From assembly GCF_022867885.1 (NCBI RefSeq), contig NZ_JALIFP010000001.1, positions 310,001-374,000 of the forward strand: a stretch of DNA of 64,000 nt, read 5' to 3'. A program made the position numbers and the translations under genes. How positions within the stretch are numbered: position 1 is the first letter of the stretch; each line of letters starts with the position of its first letter. The notes below the pieces were generated by a model that was not told where the DNA came from, did not search any database, and saw only the letters and a list, made by a program, of their open reading frames with translations. Shown here piece after piece: positions 43,564-56,583 of this stretch. Origin of the DNA: Lederbergia sp. NSJ-179 (GTDB taxonomy: Bacteria > Bacillota > Bacilli > Bacillales > Bacillaceae_C).

Positions 43564-44829
43564 TTGAATACGGTTATATCGTTTATTATCATTTTCGGCG
43601 CTCTTGTTTTTTTTCATGAATTTGGTCATTTCATCTTTGCAAAAAGATCGGGGATATTAGTCAGAGAATTTGCCATCGGATTTGGACCCAAAGTATTTTC
43701 TTATAAAAAAAATGAAACAATTTATACAATCCGTCTACTCCCCATCGGTGGCTATGTTAGGATGGCTGGAGAGGACCCAGAAATGGCGGAAATTAAACCG
43801 GGTCATAGAATTGGCCTACTACTGGATGAAGACGGAATAGTGTCAAAAATTATTCTGAATGGTCGAGATCGCTTTCCAAATGTGCGAACCATTGAAGTAG
43901 AAAAAGCGGATTTAGAACATAAATTATATATTAGCGGCTATGAAGATGGAGAGGATGATCTCCTACAAACATTTTCAATTTCCCGCGAAGCTATTATTGT
44001 CGAGAATCAAACAGAGACTCAAATTGCTCCATGGGATCGCCAATTCGCTTCAAAAAAACTTAGCCAAAGGGCGATGACCATTTTTGCGGGTCCTCTCTTC
44101 AATTTTATTTTAGCTGTTGTCGTTTTTACTATAATAGGTATGGTTCAAGGTGTACCTGTAAAAGAGGCTGTATTGGGAAAAGTCTTGCCAGATAGCCCGG
44201 CAAAAGCGGCTGGATTCCAAAAAGGTGATCTTGTCTTAAGTATTGATGGTTCTGAGGTGAAGACTTTTACAGATATGACCACAATTGTGAGAGCTCATCC
44301 AGATGAGGAATTGGTTTTTACAATTGATAGAAATAATCAAACATTGGAAATTCCGGTTATTCCTGACAAAGAGGTTGTGGAAGAAAACCAAACGATTGGC
44401 TTGATTGGAGTTCAGTCAGCTTTAGATAAATCATTTGGAAAGATTGCGATTAGCGGGTTTCAAGAAACATACCTTATGACGATTGAAATCTTTAAGCTGC
44501 TTGGAAAACTCGTTACAGGTAATTTTTCAATCGATATGTTATCAGGACCAGTTGGGATTTATAAAACGACTGAGACAGTCGTACAAACAGGGTTACTCAA
44601 TCTTCTTAGGTGGACTGGTTTACTTAGCATTAACCTAGGAATTATGAACCTTTTGCCCATTCCTGCACTTGATGGTGGCCGACTTTTATTCTTTGGGGTT
44701 GAAGCTTTAAGAGGAAAACCAGTCGATCGGCAAATGGAAGGTGTCGTTCATTTTATTGGTTTTGCGCTCCTTATGTTGTTGATGATTGTCGTAACATGGA
44801 ATGATATTCAGAGATTTTTTATTCATTAA
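43564..44829 (+). CDS. rseP: Site-2 intramembrane metalloprotease RseP (RasP)
   Basis: 421 residues from a TTG at 43564, after AAAGGTGGTTTTGTCCA. The zinc-binding HEFGH is at residues 18-22 in the first membrane helix, and the third metal ligand region is NLLPIPALDGGRLLF. A PDZ domain spans about 190-280. RasP degrades anti-sigma factors such as RsiW and clears signal peptides. The C-terminus NDIQRFFIH is conserved. Confidence 0.97.
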   Translation: MNTVISFIIIFGALVFFHEFGHFIFAKRSGILVREFAIGFGPKVFSYKKNETIYTIRLLPIGGYVRMAGEDPEMAEIKPGHRIGLLLDEDGIVSKIILNGRDRFPNVRTIEVEKADLEHKLYISGYEDGEDDLLQTFSISREAIIVENQTETQIAPWDRQFASKKLSQRAMTIFAGPLFNFILAVVVFTIIGMVQGVPVKEAVLGKVLPDSPAKAAGFQKGDLVLSIDGSEVKTFTDMTTIVRAHPDEELVFTIDRNNQTLEIPVIPDKEVVEENQTIGLIGVQSALDKSFGKIAISGFQETYLMTIEIFKLLGKLVTGNFSIDMLSGPVGIYKTTETVVQTGLLNLLRWTGLLSINLGIMNLLPIPALDGGRLLFFGVEALRGKPVDRQMEGVVHFIGFALLMLLMIVVTWNDIQRFFIH

Positions 44830-44853
44830 TAGAGTAAAGGTCGAGGTGCCAAT

Positions 44854-46546
<1,693 letters not shown>

Positions 46547-46609
46547 CAAGGTGCCCCTAAGCGGGTACCCGCTTCCGTTGAATAGCATAAAAGGATGGAG
46601 GAGAGAAAG

Positions 46610-49600
46610 ATGGCTAATAATCCTGCCTCAAGAAAAGAAAGATTTCAAGTGCTTTTGCAACAAATTGGATTAACGGATGATACTATGATTCCATTTTTTC
46701 ATCATGCAGAGATTACGAAGTTAGCTGTCGATCGAGCAGAAAAAAAATGGCATTTTTATTTTACTTTTGAAAAGGTACTTCCTTATGAACTATTTATTCA
46801 ATTAACCGAAAAACTCCAACACACTTTTCACCATATTGCTTCTGTTACTTTTCAAATTAAGACAACAGACTCCACCATTACAGAGGAATTGGTGCAAGCC
46901 TATTGGTCACATTGTCTCAAGGAACTAGATGGGATTTCCCCGATGTTGCTTTCCCTATTACATAATCAAGTACCGCAAGTAAATGGGAACACGATTTTCA
47001 TTCGAACACGTAATGATACGGAAATACAAACTCTCAAAGGAAAATATGGTCAATGGATCCAAGATATTTATCAGAAATTTGGCTTTCCTCCTCTTCTTCT
47101 GGATGGACAAGTGATGGATCAACAGTCAACAGATGAGGAATATCAGAAATTTATTGAAGCGAAGCAAAAGGAAGATCAGGAACGCGCACAACAAGCTGTA
47201 ATTGAAATGCAAAAACAGGAAGTTGAAAAAGAAAGTAGAAAAGGGATGGCGACTGGCCCACTGACAATTGGGATCACAATCAATCCAACGGAAGAAATCA
47301 CAAGTTTGAAAAATATTGTTGATGAGGAAAGAAGAGTGACAGCAGAAGGGTATATTTTCGCTGCAGAAACAAGGGAGCTTCGTAGCGGTCGTACACTCTT
47401 AACGTTTAAATTAACCGATTATACGGATTCGATCCTAGTTAAAATGTTTTCTAGGGATAAAGAGGATGCAGAATCCTTTAAACAGGTAACAAAAGGAATG
47501 TGGGTGAAGGTACGAGGAAGTATACAGAATGATACATTTGTACGCGATCTTGTCATGATAGCAAATGATATAAACGAAATAAAACCAAGGGAACGTATCG
47601 ATCATGCTGAAGAAAAAAGAGTAGAACTTCATCTTCATACGACGATGAGTCAAATGGATGGTCTTACGTCGATGTCGAATTATGTATCCCAAGCTAAAAA
47701 ATGGGGACATTCTGCCATTGCCGTAACCGATCATGCTGTTGTTCAATCATTTCCAGAGGCTTTTAATGCTGGAAAAAAACATGATATGAAAATTGTATAT
47801 GGATTAGAAGCAAATCTTGTAGATGATGGTGTACCGATTGCTTATAATAGCAGCCATCTTAGATTAGAAGATTCAGAGTTTGTGGTTTTTGATGTGGAAA
47901 CAACGGGTCTTTCAGCGATTTATGATACGATTATTGAATTAGCTGCTGTAAAGATTCGTGATGGTGAAATCATCGACACTTTTGAGAGGTTTGCGAATCC
48001 TCATCATCCACTTTCCGCAACAACAATTGAGCTTACTGGTATAACCGATGAAATGGTTCAAAATGCACCAGACATTGATCAAGTGCTTCGTCAATTTCAT
48101 GAATGGACGGGGGATGCCATTTATGTTGCTCATAACGCCAGCTTTGACATGGGGTTTTTAAATACAGGTTATCAAAAGTTTGATTTAGGAAAATCGAAAA
48201 ATCCAGTTATTGATACATTAGAACTCGCTAGATTTCTATACCCGCAATTGAAAAATCATCGATTAAATACATTGGCTAAAAAATTCGATATTGACCTTAC
48301 TCAACATCACCGTGCTATTTATGATGCAGAGGCTACTGGCTATTTGTTTTTAAAAATGTTGAAGGATGCATCTGAAAAAGGGATTGAATACCATGATCAG
48401 TTCAATGATTATATGGGAGAAGGAGAGGCGTATAAACGTGCTCGACCCTATCACTGTACAATTCTAGCAAAAAATGAAATCGGCTTAAAAAATTTATATA
48501 AACTAGTTTCGATCTCCCATATTCAATATTTCTATCGAGTGCCGCGCATTCCTAGATCCGTCTTGGAAAAATATCGAGAAGGTTTACTGATTGGTTCAGG
48601 CTGTCAACAAGGTGAAGTGTTTGAGGCGATGATGCAAAAAGGACGTCAGGAAGCGGAAAAAGTTGCAGGTTTTTATGACTATTTTGAAGTGCATCCAAAA
48701 CCTGTATATGCTCCATTAATTGAGATGGAGCTGGTAAGGGATCAAAAAGATCTTGAAGATATCATTACGAATATCGTCAAGATGGGAGAAAAAATGGATA
48801 TTCCTGTTGTCGCTACTGGCAATGTCCATTATTTAAATGAAGAAAATAAAATTAATCGTCAAATATTAGTAAACTCTCAAGGAGGAGCTAACCCATTAAA
48901 TCGGCACAAGCTCCCGGCTGTTCATTTTCGAACCACCGACGAAATGCTAGCTGAATTTTCCTTTCTAGGAGAGGAAAAGGCCCATGAAATTGTGGTGAAA
49001 AACTCAAATCTGATAGCAGATCAACTTGATGCGATTAAACCGATTAAAGATGATCTATACACCCCTAAAATCGAAGGTGCCGAGGAAGAAATTCGCTCAA
49101 TGAGTTACGAACGAGCGAAAAGTATTTATGGGGACCCCTTACCGGAAATTATTGAAGCGAGACTTGAAAAGGAACTAAAAAGTATTATTGGACATGGTTT
49201 TGCTGTGATCTATTTAATTTCTCATAAATTGGTTAAAAAATCATTGGATGATGGTTATTTAGTTGGTTCCCGAGGTTCAGTCGGTTCATCCTTTGTGGCA
49301 ACGATGACGGAAATTACAGAGGTCAATCCATTACCACCGCATTACGTCTGTCCAGCATGTAAGCATTCCGAGTTTTTTGATGACGGGTCAGTTGGTTCAG
49401 GCTTTGATTTACCGAATAAAAATTGTGAAAAATGTGGAACAGCCTATCGGAAAGATGGACATGATATCCCCTTCGAAACCTTTCTTGGCTTTAAGGGGGA
49501 CAAGGTTCCTGATATTGACCTTAACTTTTCAGGAGAATATCAGCCAAAGGCCCATAATTACACAAAAGTACTTTTTGGAGAAGATTATGTCTATCGAGCT

Positions 49601-50929
49601 GGAACAATTGGAACCGTTGCGGAGAAGACTGCTTATGGCTATGTAAAAGGGTATGCCCAAGATCATAATATTCAGCAAAGAGGGGCGGAAGTGGACAGGC
49701 TTGTACAAGGATGTACAGGTGTAAAGCGGACGACAGGTCAACACCCCGGAGGAATTATTGTTGTTCCGGATTATATGGAAATATATGATTTTACGCCTAT
49801 TCAATTTCCAGCAGATGATAGTGGCTCTGAATGGAAGACAACTCATTATGATTTCCATTCAATTGATAGCAATTTATTGAAATTAGACATACTTGGTCAC
49901 GATGATCCTACTGTTATTAGAATGCTGCAAGATTTAAGTGGCATTGATCCAAAAACAATCCCAACCGATGATCCTGAGGTGATGAAGTTATTTAAGGGGA
50001 CCGAATCCCTCGGCGTTACAGAAGAGCAGATTATGTGCAAAACGGGAACTCTCGGTATTCCTGAATTTGGAACTCGATTTGTCCGACAAATGCTAGAGGA
50101 TACAAAACCGTCTACTTTTTCGGAGCTTGTACAAATTTCAGGTCTATCACATGGTACGGATGTATGGTTAGGGAACGCAGAAGAATTAATTCAAAATAAA
50201 ACCTGCACGCTTCCTGAAGTCATTGGCTGCCGGGATGATATTATGGTTTATCTTATTTATCAAGGCTTGGAATCTTCTTTAGCTTTTAAAATTATGGAAT
50301 CTGTCCGTAAGGGAAAAGGATTGTCACCAGAATGGGAAGAAGAAATGAGAAAAAACAATGTACCAGAATGGTATATTGATTCTTGTAAAAAGATAAAATA
50401 TATGTTTCCGAAGGCACATGCGGCTGCTTATGTGTTAATGGCTGTAAGAATTGCTTATTTTAAAGTGCATTATCCGCTTTATTACTATGCGGCCTATTTT
50501 ACGGTTAGAGCCGAAGACTTTGATCTTGAGGCAATGGTGCGGGGAGCTCATGCCATTCGATCGAGAATTCAGGAAATTAATGCAAAAGGTTTAGATGCGT
50601 CGCCAAAGGAAAAAAGTATTTTAACGGTGTTGGAACTAGCCCTTGAAATGTGTGAAAGAGGCTTTAAATTTAAGCAGGTAGACCTCTATCGTTCTAGCGC
50701 AACTGATTTTATCATTGACGAAGGGGCTTTAATTCCACCGTTCAATGCTATTCCAGGACTAGGAACAAACGCAGCCATAAATATTGTCAAAGCTCGAAAA
50801 GATGGTGAATTTCTTTCAAAAGAAGATTTACAAAAAAGAGGAAAGGTATCAAAAACAATCATTGAATATCTAGATAAGCAAGGAATTTTATTAGATCTAC
50901 CAGAGCAAAATCAATTATCATTATTCTAA
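46610..50929 (+). CDS. polC: DNA polymerase III alpha subunit PolC
   Basis: 1439 residues from the ATG at 46610, after GGATGGAGGAGAGAAAG. PolC is the replicative polymerase of low-GC Gram-positives. An OB-fold (about 235-330), a PHP domain ([14 protein letters not shown] near 343), an inserted DEDDh proofreading exonuclease ([18 protein letters not shown] near 424, [22 protein letters not shown]), a zinc finger (CPACKHSEF near 914, CEKCG) and the palm ([13 protein letters not shown] near 966) are all intact. It lies downstream of the proS pseudogene. The C-terminal [11 protein letters not shown] probably includes the clamp-binding motif QLSLF. Confidence 0.98.
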   Translation: MANNPASRKERFQVLLQQIGLTDDTMIPFFHHAEITKLAVDRAEKKWHFYFTFEKVLPYELFIQLTEKLQHTFHHIASVTFQIKTTDSTITEELVQAYWSHCLKELDGISPMLLSLLHNQVPQVNGNTIFIRTRNDTEIQTLKGKYGQWIQDIYQKFGFPPLLLDGQVMDQQSTDEEYQKFIEAKQKEDQERAQQAVIEMQKQEVEKESRKGMATGPLTIGITINPTEEITSLKNIVDEERRVTAEGYIFAAETRELRSGRTLLTFKLTDYTDSILVKMFSRDKEDAESFKQVTKGMWVKVRGSIQNDTFVRDLVMIANDINEIKPRERIDHAEEKRVELHLHTTMSQMDGLTSMSNYVSQAKKWGHSAIAVTDHAVVQSFPEAFNAGKKHDMKIVYGLEANLVDDGVPIAYNSSHLRLEDSEFVVFDVETTGLSAIYDTIIELAAVKIRDGEIIDTFERFANPHHPLSATTIELTGITDEMVQNAPDIDQVLRQFHEWTGDAIYVAHNASFDMGFLNTGYQKFDLGKSKNPVIDTLELARFLYPQLKNHRLNTLAKKFDIDLTQHHRAIYDAEATGYLFLKMLKDASEKGIEYHDQFNDYMGEGEAYKRARPYHCTILAKNEIGLKNLYKLVSISHIQYFYRVPRIPRSVLEKYREGLLIGSGCQQGEVFEAMMQKGRQEAEKVAGFYDYFEVHPKPVYAPLIEMELVRDQKDLEDIITNIVKMGEKMDIPVVATGNVHYLNEENKINRQILVNSQGGANPLNRHKLPAVHFRTTDEMLAEFSFLGEEKAHEIVVKNSNLIADQLDAIKPIKDDLYTPKIEGAEEEIRSMSYERAKSIYGDPLPEIIEARLEKELKSIIGHGFAVIYLISHKLVKKSLDDGYLVGSRGSVGSSFVATMTEITEVNPLPPHYVCPACKHSEFFDDGSVGSGFDLPNKNCEKCGTAYRKDGHDIPFETFLGFKGDKVPDIDLNFSGEYQPKAHNYTKVLFGEDYVYRAGTIGTVAEKTAYGYVKGYAQDHNIQQRGAEVDRLVQGCTGVKRTTGQHPGGIIVVPDYMEIYDFTPIQFPADDSGSEWKTTHYDFHSIDSNLLKLDILGHDDPTVIRMLQDLSGIDPKTIPTDDPEVMKLFKGTESLGVTEEQIMCKTGTLGIPEFGTRFVRQMLEDTKPSTFSELVQISGLSHGTDVWLGNAEELIQNKTCTLPEVIGCRDDIMVYLIYQGLESSLAFKIMESVRKGKGLSPEWEEEMRKNNVPEWYIDSCKKIKYMFPKAHAAAYVLMAVRIAYFKVHYPLYYYAAYFTVRAEDFDLEAMVRGAHAIRSRIQEINAKGLDASPKEKSILTVLELALEMCERGFKFKQVDLYRSSATDFIIDEGALIPPFNAIPGLGTNAAINIVKARKDGEFLSKEDLQKRGKVSKTIIEYLDKQGILLDLPEQNQLSLF

Positions 50930-50964
50930 TTGTGACAATGCTACGCCTCCATAAAGCTTTGTGT

Positions 50965-50993
50965 TTGCAACTAAACGTTGATTATGGTATATT
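50965..50993 (+). promoter_or_regulatory. Sigma-A-type promoter of the rimP-nusA-infB operon
   Basis: TTGCAA (50965-50970), a 17-nt spacer and TATATT (50988-50993), 110 bp upstream of rimP. A terminator hairpin lies between this promoter and rimP. Confidence 0.6.
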
Positions 50994-51026
50994 TTTTATG
51001 GATATACTATGAATAACTCTCTGTCA

Positions 51027-51056
51027 AAAAGAGTGGGCGCCCCCCACTCTTTCGTA
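51027..51056 (+). terminator. Leader terminator (probable NusA-responsive attenuator)
   Basis: AGAGTGGG (51030-51037) pairs with CCCACTCT (51043-51050), followed by a broken T tract TTCGTATT. It lies downstream of the operon promoter, so it would act on the nusA operon leader as well as ending polC transcripts. In Bacillus subtilis, NusA represses its own operon through a NusA-dependent terminator in the rimP leader. An interrupted U tract is the pattern expected of such a terminator. Confidence 0.65.
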
Positions 51057-51102
51057 TTGTCACAACAAATCTAATGATAATTTTGAAATTCTGGAGGTAA
51101 TT

Positions 51103-51570
51103 ATGAGTAAAGTAACAGACCTCGTTGAAGAACTTGCAAGGCCCATTCTTGATGAAATGGGGTTAGAGCTAGTTGATACTGAATATGTAAAAGAAGGAAA
51201 AAACTGGTTCTTGCGCCTTTTTATTGATAAAGAAAGTGGAATTGATATTGAAGAATGCGGTCTTGTGAGTGAGCGGTTAAGCACACAACTAGATGAGATT
51301 GATCCAATTCCTCATAATTATTTTTTGGAAGTATCTTCACCTGGGGCAGAACGCCCGTTGAAAAAAGAAAAAGACTTCATAAAGGCAGTAGGCAAAAAGG
51401 TTCATATAAATACGTATGAACCAATAGATGGTGAAAAATCGATTGAAGGTCGTCTCATTGCTTTCGATCATCAGATCCTCACAATGGAAGTGAAAGTAAA
51501 AACGCAGATTAAAACGATTGAAGTGCCACTAGCCAAAATATCGAAGGCAAGAATGGCTGTAGAATTTTAA
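51103..51570 (+). CDS. rimP: Ribosome maturation factor RimP
   Basis: 155 residues, full length. RimP assists 30S assembly. The N-terminal alpha/beta domain includes [20 protein letters not shown], and [20 protein letters not shown] is the family signature. The ATG follows CTGGAGGTAATT. It is the first gene of the nusA-infB operon, 15 bp from nusA. Confidence 0.97.
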   Translation: MSKVTDLVEELARPILDEMGLELVDTEYVKEGKNWFLRLFIDKESGIDIEECGLVSERLSTQLDEIDPIPHNYFLEVSSPGAERPLKKEKDFIKAVGKKVHINTYEPIDGEKSIEGRLIAFDHQILTMEVKVKTQIKTIEVPLAKISKARMAVEF

Positions 51571-51585
51571 AGGGGATGACATTTA

Positions 51586-52713
51586 ATGAGCTCGGAATTA
51601 TTGGATGCTCTCATTATATTAGAAAAAGAAAAGGGTATTAGTCGAGAAGTCTTGATTGAGGCAATTGAAGCTGCGCTCGTATCCGCCTATAAACGGAATT
51701 TTAATCAAGCACAAAATGTTCGTGTTGATCTGAATTTAGATACGGGTACGATGAGAGTGTTTGCCAGAAAAGATGTAGTAGACGAGGTCTTTGATTCAAG
51801 ACTAGAAATTTCTATTGATGAAGCGAAAAAAATAAATCCTGCCTATGAAATTGACGATATCGTTGAGTTGGAGGTTACACCGAAGGATTTCGGAAGAATT
51901 GCTGCTCAAACAGCGAAACAAGTCGTCACCCAACGTGTCCGTGAGGCTGAAAGAGGAATCATTTATTCTGAGTTTATTGACCGTGAAGATGATATTATGA
52001 CAGGGATTGTTCAACGTTATGATTCCAAATTTATTTATGTCAGTCTTGGGAAAATTGAAGCCATTCTACCTCAAAGTGAACAAATGCCGAATGAGGTGTA
52101 TAAACCGCATGACCGAATTAAAGTCTATATCACTAAGGTGGAAAAAACGACGAAGGGTCCCCAAATTTATGTTTCCCGCACCCATCCCGGTCTATTGAAA
52201 AGACTTTTTGAAATTGAGGTTCCAGAGATTTATGATGGAACGGTAGAATTAAGATCGGTAGCCCGGGAGGCAGGGGATCGATCAAAAATTTCCGTTAGCA
52301 CCGAAAATGAAGAGGTAGATCCGGTAGGCTCATGTGTGGGACCTAAGGGAACGCGGGTTCAAGCGATAGTGAATGAATTAAAGGGTGAAAAAATTGATAT
52401 TGTGGAATGGTCTTCTGATCCAAAAGTTTTCGTCGCAAATGCTTTAAGTCCCTCTAAAGTTTTGGAAGTAACTGTAAATGAAGAAGAGAAAGCGACAACG
52501 GTTATTGTTCCTGATTACCAACTTTCACTTGCTATTGGGAAAAGAGGGCAAAATGCAAGGCTTGCGGCTAAACTAACGGGCTGGAAAATCGATATCAAAA
52601 GTGAAACAGATGCACGGGAAGCAGGGATATATCCTTCAGATGAAAGTCTGTTTTTCCATGATGAGGATACCTCGGAAGGAACATTCGATTTAAGCGAAGA
52701 TGAAATCGAATAG
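51586..52713 (+). CDS. nusA: Transcription termination/antitermination factor NusA
   Basis: 375 residues. The N-terminal polymerase-binding domain is followed by S1 (around 135-200, with [20 protein letters not shown]), KH1 ([18 protein letters not shown]) and KH2 ([19 protein letters not shown]). The acidic C-terminal repeats of E. coli NusA are absent, as normal in Bacillus. A short acidic tail ends the protein. The ATG is preceded by AAAGGGGATGACATTTA. It probably autoregulates through the leader terminator. Confidence 0.98.
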   Translation: MSSELLDALIILEKEKGISREVLIEAIEAALVSAYKRNFNQAQNVRVDLNLDTGTMRVFARKDVVDEVFDSRLEISIDEAKKINPAYEIDDIVELEVTPKDFGRIAAQTAKQVVTQRVREAERGIIYSEFIDREDDIMTGIVQRYDSKFIYVSLGKIEAILPQSEQMPNEVYKPHDRIKVYITKVEKTTKGPQIYVSRTHPGLLKRLFEIEVPEIYDGTVELRSVAREAGDRSKISVSTENEEVDPVGSCVGPKGTRVQAIVNELKGEKIDIVEWSSDPKVFVANALSPSKVLEVTVNEEEKATTVIVPDYQLSLAIGKRGQNARLAAKLTGWKIDIKSETDAREAGIYPSDESLFFHDEDTSEGTFDLSEDEIE

Positions 52714-52725
52714 GAGGGAGAAAAA

Positions 52726-53004
52726 TTGGCTGCTCGAAAAAAAATACCTTTAAGAAAATGCCTAGCAACTGGGGAAATGAAGCCCAAGAAAGAAATGATT
52801 CGAATTGTCCGTTCCAAAGAAGGAGAAGTATCGATAGACCCAACAGGGAAAAAGCCTGGAAGGGGAGCTTATGTTTCTTTAAATCAAGAGGCTATTTTAA
52901 CGGCAAAAAAGAAAAATGTTTTTGCTAGTCAATTAAATGCGAAGGTAGAGGATTCACTTTATGATGAATTACTCTCTTTAGCACAGGATCAGGAGTCAAA
53001 ATGA
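52726..53004 (+). CDS. rnpM: RNase P modulator RnpM (YlxR)
   Basis: 92 residues from the TTG at 52726, after [33 protein letters not shown] and [13 protein letters not shown] are the DUF448/YlxR signature. In Bacillus subtilis the protein binds the RNase P RNA and moderates its activity. It overlaps ylxQ by 4 nt (ATGA). Confidence 0.95.
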   Translation: MAARKKIPLRKCLATGEMKPKKEMIRIVRSKEGEVSIDPTGKKPGRGAYVSLNQEAILTAKKKNVFASQLNAKVEDSLYDELLSLAQDQESK

Positions 53005-53309
53005 GTAGGCAGGACCCTTGGATGAACCTGCTCGGCTTGGCAAATCGAGCTAGAAAAATAATTTCGGGGGAAGAATTGGTGCTAAAGGAGATTAAAACAA
53101 AAAAAGCAAAACTGATCTTAATTTCCAAAGATGCTTCCATGAATACCTCTAAAAAATTACAGGATAAATGTACTTTTTACCATGTTCCTTTCCGGTTTGT
53201 AGAATCCAGAGTAAAACTCGGCCACTCTATTGGAAAGGACGAAAGAGTGGTTGTGGCAGTCCTGGAAGAAGGTTTCGCTTCGAAACTTGCTTCAATGCTC
53301 GATGAATAA
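53001..53309 (+). CDS. ylxQ: L7Ae-family RNA-binding protein YlxQ
   Basis: 102 residues. The L7Ae/L30e fold is indicated by [38 protein letters not shown] and [20 protein letters not shown]. Relatives bind kink-turn RNA; YlxQ itself has no firmly assigned role. It is translationally coupled to rnpM and lies upstream of infB. Confidence 0.95.
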   Translation: MSRQDPWMNLLGLANRARKIISGEELVLKEIKTKKAKLILISKDASMNTSKKLQDKCTFYHVPFRFVESRVKLGHSIGKDERVVVAVLEEGFASKLASMLDE

Positions 53310-53324
53310 AACGGGGGTGAACCG

Positions 53325-55628
53325 ATGAGTAAGGTACGAGTTTATGAATATGCAAAAAAACGAAATACGACCAGTAAAGAAATTATTAATCAATTAAAAG
53401 AAATGAATATTGAGGTAGGCAATCATATGTCGATGATTGACCCGGAAACAGTCAATCGGCTAGATGCGGCTTATCAAAAAAGCGGGCAATCTCCAGGTAA
53501 AACGAATACCAAAAAGGAGTCGTCTCAAAAAAACGGTCAAAATAGACCGACACAATCGAATCAGAAAAATCGACATAATCACAGTCAGCAAAAGTCATCT
53601 TTTCATAAAGATTCGAAAAAGCCACAAGCAAAAATAAACGATAAACAAAATAAACCGAATCAATCTGAAAAACAGGCATCTGGACAACAACGGGTAGATA
53701 AAAAACAGAAGACGGAGCAAAATAAACCTCATATGAAAAATCAAGCAAACCAAACGGCTTCAAAAAATGGAAATAAAGGATTTAACAAGAATCGAAAAGG
53801 GAATCAGAATAAGAATCATAAAAACAGACTAAAACCGACACAGACTCAGCCAGCTCCAAGGAAACAAAAAGAATTGCCAGAAAAAATTGTGTTTACCGAG
53901 TCTTTAACTGTAGGAGAATTGGCTAAAAAGTTGCATAGAGAACCATCCGAAATTATTAAAAAGCTCTTTGCGCTAGGCGTAATGGCGACAATCAATCAAG
54001 AATTGGATCGGGATGCCATTGAATTAATTTGTGGTGAATATGGCGTAAATGTAGAAGAAGAAATACTCGTTGACACGACAGATCTTGAGACTTATTTTAC
54101 GGAAGATCAAGAGGCTGATTTGAAGGAACGTCCAGCCGTTGTTACGATCATGGGTCATGTTGATCATGGGAAAACCACTTTATTGGATTCCCTGCGCCAC
54201 ACGAAAGTGACAGCAGGAGAAGCCGGGGGAATTACTCAGCATATTGGCGCTTATCAAATTGAAGAAAATGATAAACTGATTACATTTCTGGATACACCGG
54301 GACATGCTGCTTTTACGACAATGAGGGCGCGTGGTGCTAAAATAACGGATATTACGATTCTGGTTGTGGCTGCGGACGATGGGGTGATGCCGCAAACGAT
54401 TGAAGCGATCAATCATGCAAAAGCGGCTGAAGTACCGATTATTGTGGCTGTTAATAAAATGGATAAGCCGACCGCTAATCCAGATCGAGTCATGCAAGAA
54501 TTAACAGAACATGGCCTTGTTCCAGAAGATTGGGGCGGGGAGACCATTTTTGTTCCTATTTCCGCTTTAAAAGGGGAAGGACTTGACAATCTTCTTGAGA
54601 TGATTTTATTAGTTAGCGAAGTAGAAGAGTTAAAGGCTAATCCTAATCGAAAAGCAATCGGGACTGTTATTGAGGCTCAGCTTGATAAAGGTAGAGGTCC
54701 TGTTGCAACCCTACTTGTTCAGAATGGAACATTGAAAGTAGGGGATCCTATTGTTGCTGGGAATACATTTGGTCGTGTTCGAGCAATGGTGAATGATATA
54801 GGGAGAAGAGTAAAAAAAGCTCTACCATCTACACCAGTCGAGATCACAGGTCTAAATGATGTACCACAAGCAGGGGACCGCTTCGTCGTTTTTGATGATG
54901 AAAAAGGTGCACGTCAAATCGGAGAAACCCGAGCACAACAAGCTCTACTTGCTTCAAGAGGTGAGAGTTCTCGTATTAGCCTAGACACATTGTTTGAACA
55001 AATGAAGCAGGGGGAAATGAAAGATTTAAATGTCATTGTAAAAGCGGATGTTCAAGGATCTGTTGAAGCATTGGCTGCTGCTCTTAAGCAAATAGATGTT
55101 GAAGGGGTTAATATTAAAGTCATCCACACGGCTGTAGGGGCTATTAATGAATCTGATATTACACTGGCTGCTGCTTCAAACGCTATTGTGATTGGATTTA
55201 ATGTGCGACCTGATGTGAATGCAAAACGAGCTGCCGAATCTGAAAAGGTGGATGTACGTCTTCACAGAGTTATTTATAAAGCAATCGAAGAAATAGAAGC
55301 AGCTATGAAAGGGATGTTAGATCCTGAATTTAAAGAAGTAGTCATTGGTCAGGCTGAGATCCGACAAACCTTTAAGGTATCTAAAATTGGTACCATCGCC
55401 GGTTCTTATGTCACGGATGGGAAAATTACTCGAGATAGTGGAGTACGTGTCATTCGAAATGGAATTGTCATTTATGAAGGCGAAATTGATGATTTGAAAC
55501 GCTTTAAAGACGATGTAAAAGAAGTTAGCCAAGGGTATGAATGTGGAATTACGATTAAGAATTTCAATGATGTAAAAGAAGAGGATATTATTGAAGCGTT
55601 TGTCATGAAGGAAATTGAACGAACTTGA
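53325..55628 (+). CDS. infB: Translation initiation factor IF-2
   Basis: 767 residues, somewhat longer than Bacillus subtilis IF-2. The N-terminus [20 protein letters not shown] is followed by a low-complexity Lys/Asn/Gln-rich linker (about 50-180). Then come the IF2-N domain ([19 protein letters not shown]), the G domain with G1 GHVDHGKTT near residue 276, G3 DTPGHAAF and G4 NKMDKP, and the C-terminal beta-barrels ([20 protein letters not shown]). IF-2 places initiator tRNA on the ribosome. The ATG follows GGGGGTGAACCG. Confidence 0.98.
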   Translation: MSKVRVYEYAKKRNTTSKEIINQLKEMNIEVGNHMSMIDPETVNRLDAAYQKSGQSPGKTNTKKESSQKNGQNRPTQSNQKNRHNHSQQKSSFHKDSKKPQAKINDKQNKPNQSEKQASGQQRVDKKQKTEQNKPHMKNQANQTASKNGNKGFNKNRKGNQNKNHKNRLKPTQTQPAPRKQKELPEKIVFTESLTVGELAKKLHREPSEIIKKLFALGVMATINQELDRDAIELICGEYGVNVEEEILVDTTDLETYFTEDQEADLKERPAVVTIMGHVDHGKTTLLDSLRHTKVTAGEAGGITQHIGAYQIEENDKLITFLDTPGHAAFTTMRARGAKITDITILVVAADDGVMPQTIEAINHAKAAEVPIIVAVNKMDKPTANPDRVMQELTEHGLVPEDWGGETIFVPISALKGEGLDNLLEMILLVSEVEELKANPNRKAIGTVIEAQLDKGRGPVATLLVQNGTLKVGDPIVAGNTFGRVRAMVNDIGRRVKKALPSTPVEITGLNDVPQAGDRFVVFDDEKGARQIGETRAQQALLASRGESSRISLDTLFEQMKQGEMKDLNVIVKADVQGSVEALAAALKQIDVEGVNIKVIHTAVGAINESDITLAAASNAIVIGFNVRPDVNAKRAAESEKVDVRLHRVIYKAIEEIEAAMKGMLDPEFKEVVIGQAEIRQTFKVSKIGTIAGSYVTDGKITRDSGVRVIRNGIVIYEGEIDDLKRFKDDVKEVSQGYECGITIKNFNDVKEEDIIEAFVMKEIERT

Positions 55629-55903
55629 TCGGTTTCGTGGAACTAGAATTTAGGATTTATGAGGCGCACTCCCTAAAAGAAAAGCGTGCTGTTTTGCAAC
55701 GAACTTTAACGAGATTGAGACAAAGGTTTAATATATCTGCTGCAGAGACAGGTCATCAGGATGTTTGGCAGTTGTCAAACATCTCCCTTGTTACTGTATC
55801 TCCCTCACGACAGGTTGCAGAACGGGAATTGGATCGAGCCCTCCATTTTTTAGATTCTTTTCCGGAATGGGAGAGAGTCCATACAAGATTTGAATGGCTA
55901 TAA
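55625..55903 (+). CDS. ylxP: DUF503 family protein YlxP
   Basis: 92 residues from a TTG that overlaps the infB stop (TTGA). [21 protein letters not shown] and [19 protein letters not shown] are the DUF503 signature. The ferredoxin-like protein sits between infB and rbfA in Bacillus and is thought to have a role linked to ribosome maturation, without a settled function. Confidence 0.93.
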   Translation: MIGFVELEFRIYEAHSLKEKRAVLQRTLTRLRQRFNISAAETGHQDVWQLSNISLVTVSPSRQVAERELDRALHFLDSFPEWERVHTRFEWL

Positions 55904-55925
55904 GGTATAAGGCGAGGTGTGAAAT

Positions 55926-56267
55926 ATGAATGTTCGTGCCAATCGAGTTGGGGAGCAAATGAAAAAGGAACTCGGTGATATTATTGGTAGAAAACTTAAA
56001 GACCCTAGGGTAGGCTTTGTGACAGTGACAGATGTACAAGTTACTGGTGATTTGCAACAAGCTACGATTTTTATTTCCGTTCTTGGAGACAAAGATCAAA
56101 TTGAAAATACTCTTAAAGGTCTTACAAAGGCAAAAGGTTTTATAAGATCGGAAGTCGGCCATAGAATTCGTCTGCGCAAAACGCCTGAAATATCATTTGA
56201 ACTTGATAATTCTATACGTTATGGGAATAAAATTGAATCCATTTTAAAAGATTTAAAAAATGAATAA
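55926..56267 (+). CDS. rbfA: Ribosome-binding factor A
   Basis: 113 residues. RbfA is a 30S maturation factor acting on the 16S 5' end. [40 protein letters not shown] and [18 protein letters not shown] are typical. The ATG follows AAGGCGAGGTGTGAAAT. Element A7 separates it from truB by more than 300 bp, where Bacillus usually has a short gap. Confidence 0.97.
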   Translation: MNVRANRVGEQMKKELGDIIGRKLKDPRVGFVTVTDVQVTGDLQQATIFISVLGDKDQIENTLKGLTKAKGFIRSEVGHRIRLRKTPEISFELDNSIRYGNKIESILKDLKNE

Positions 56268-56325
56268 GCAGCTTACTCTGTTGGCTGTCTCAAAAATGTA
56301 AGGCTCTTCTGAAATATTGCTAGTA

Positions 56326-56511
56326 GAGGTTGTTCAAAAAGTCCGGTAAAAAGACATAAGCGAATTTCTTCGTTGGCTTGCTTTTCCGCTGCTCAAAGGC
56401 TGCGCCGCCTCGAACTTTCGACGCACAGGACGTGCTAGTGTCGGCGTTGCTGACAGGACGTCAGCGCCCTTAGCCGACGGGTCCTTTTTATCCTCCTTTT
56501 TGAACGCGCTC
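56326..56511 (+). mobile_element. A-type repeat copy A7 (MITE-like, M module near the right end)
   Basis: Forward orientation; TGTTCAAAAAG at 56331-56341 and CTTTTTGAAC at 56496-56505, with a perfect 5-bp duplication TAGTA at 56321-56325 and 56512-56516 (within a longer CTAGTAG match). The M module is on the + strand near the right end: hairpin GCAC/GTGC with loop AGGAC (56423-56435), outer arms GTCGGC/GCCGAC (56440-56445, 56473-56478), inner arms GCTGAC/GTCAGC, loop AGGAC, joints GTT and GCCCTTA. The rest of the rbfA-truB gap (56268-56583) holds no gene. Confidence 0.9.
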
Positions 56512-56583
56512 TAGTAGTATGCAATAGAACTGCCTTCATTCGTTTTTGGGACAGCCTATTTTTGTTGAAGCGGAGGGGATACA

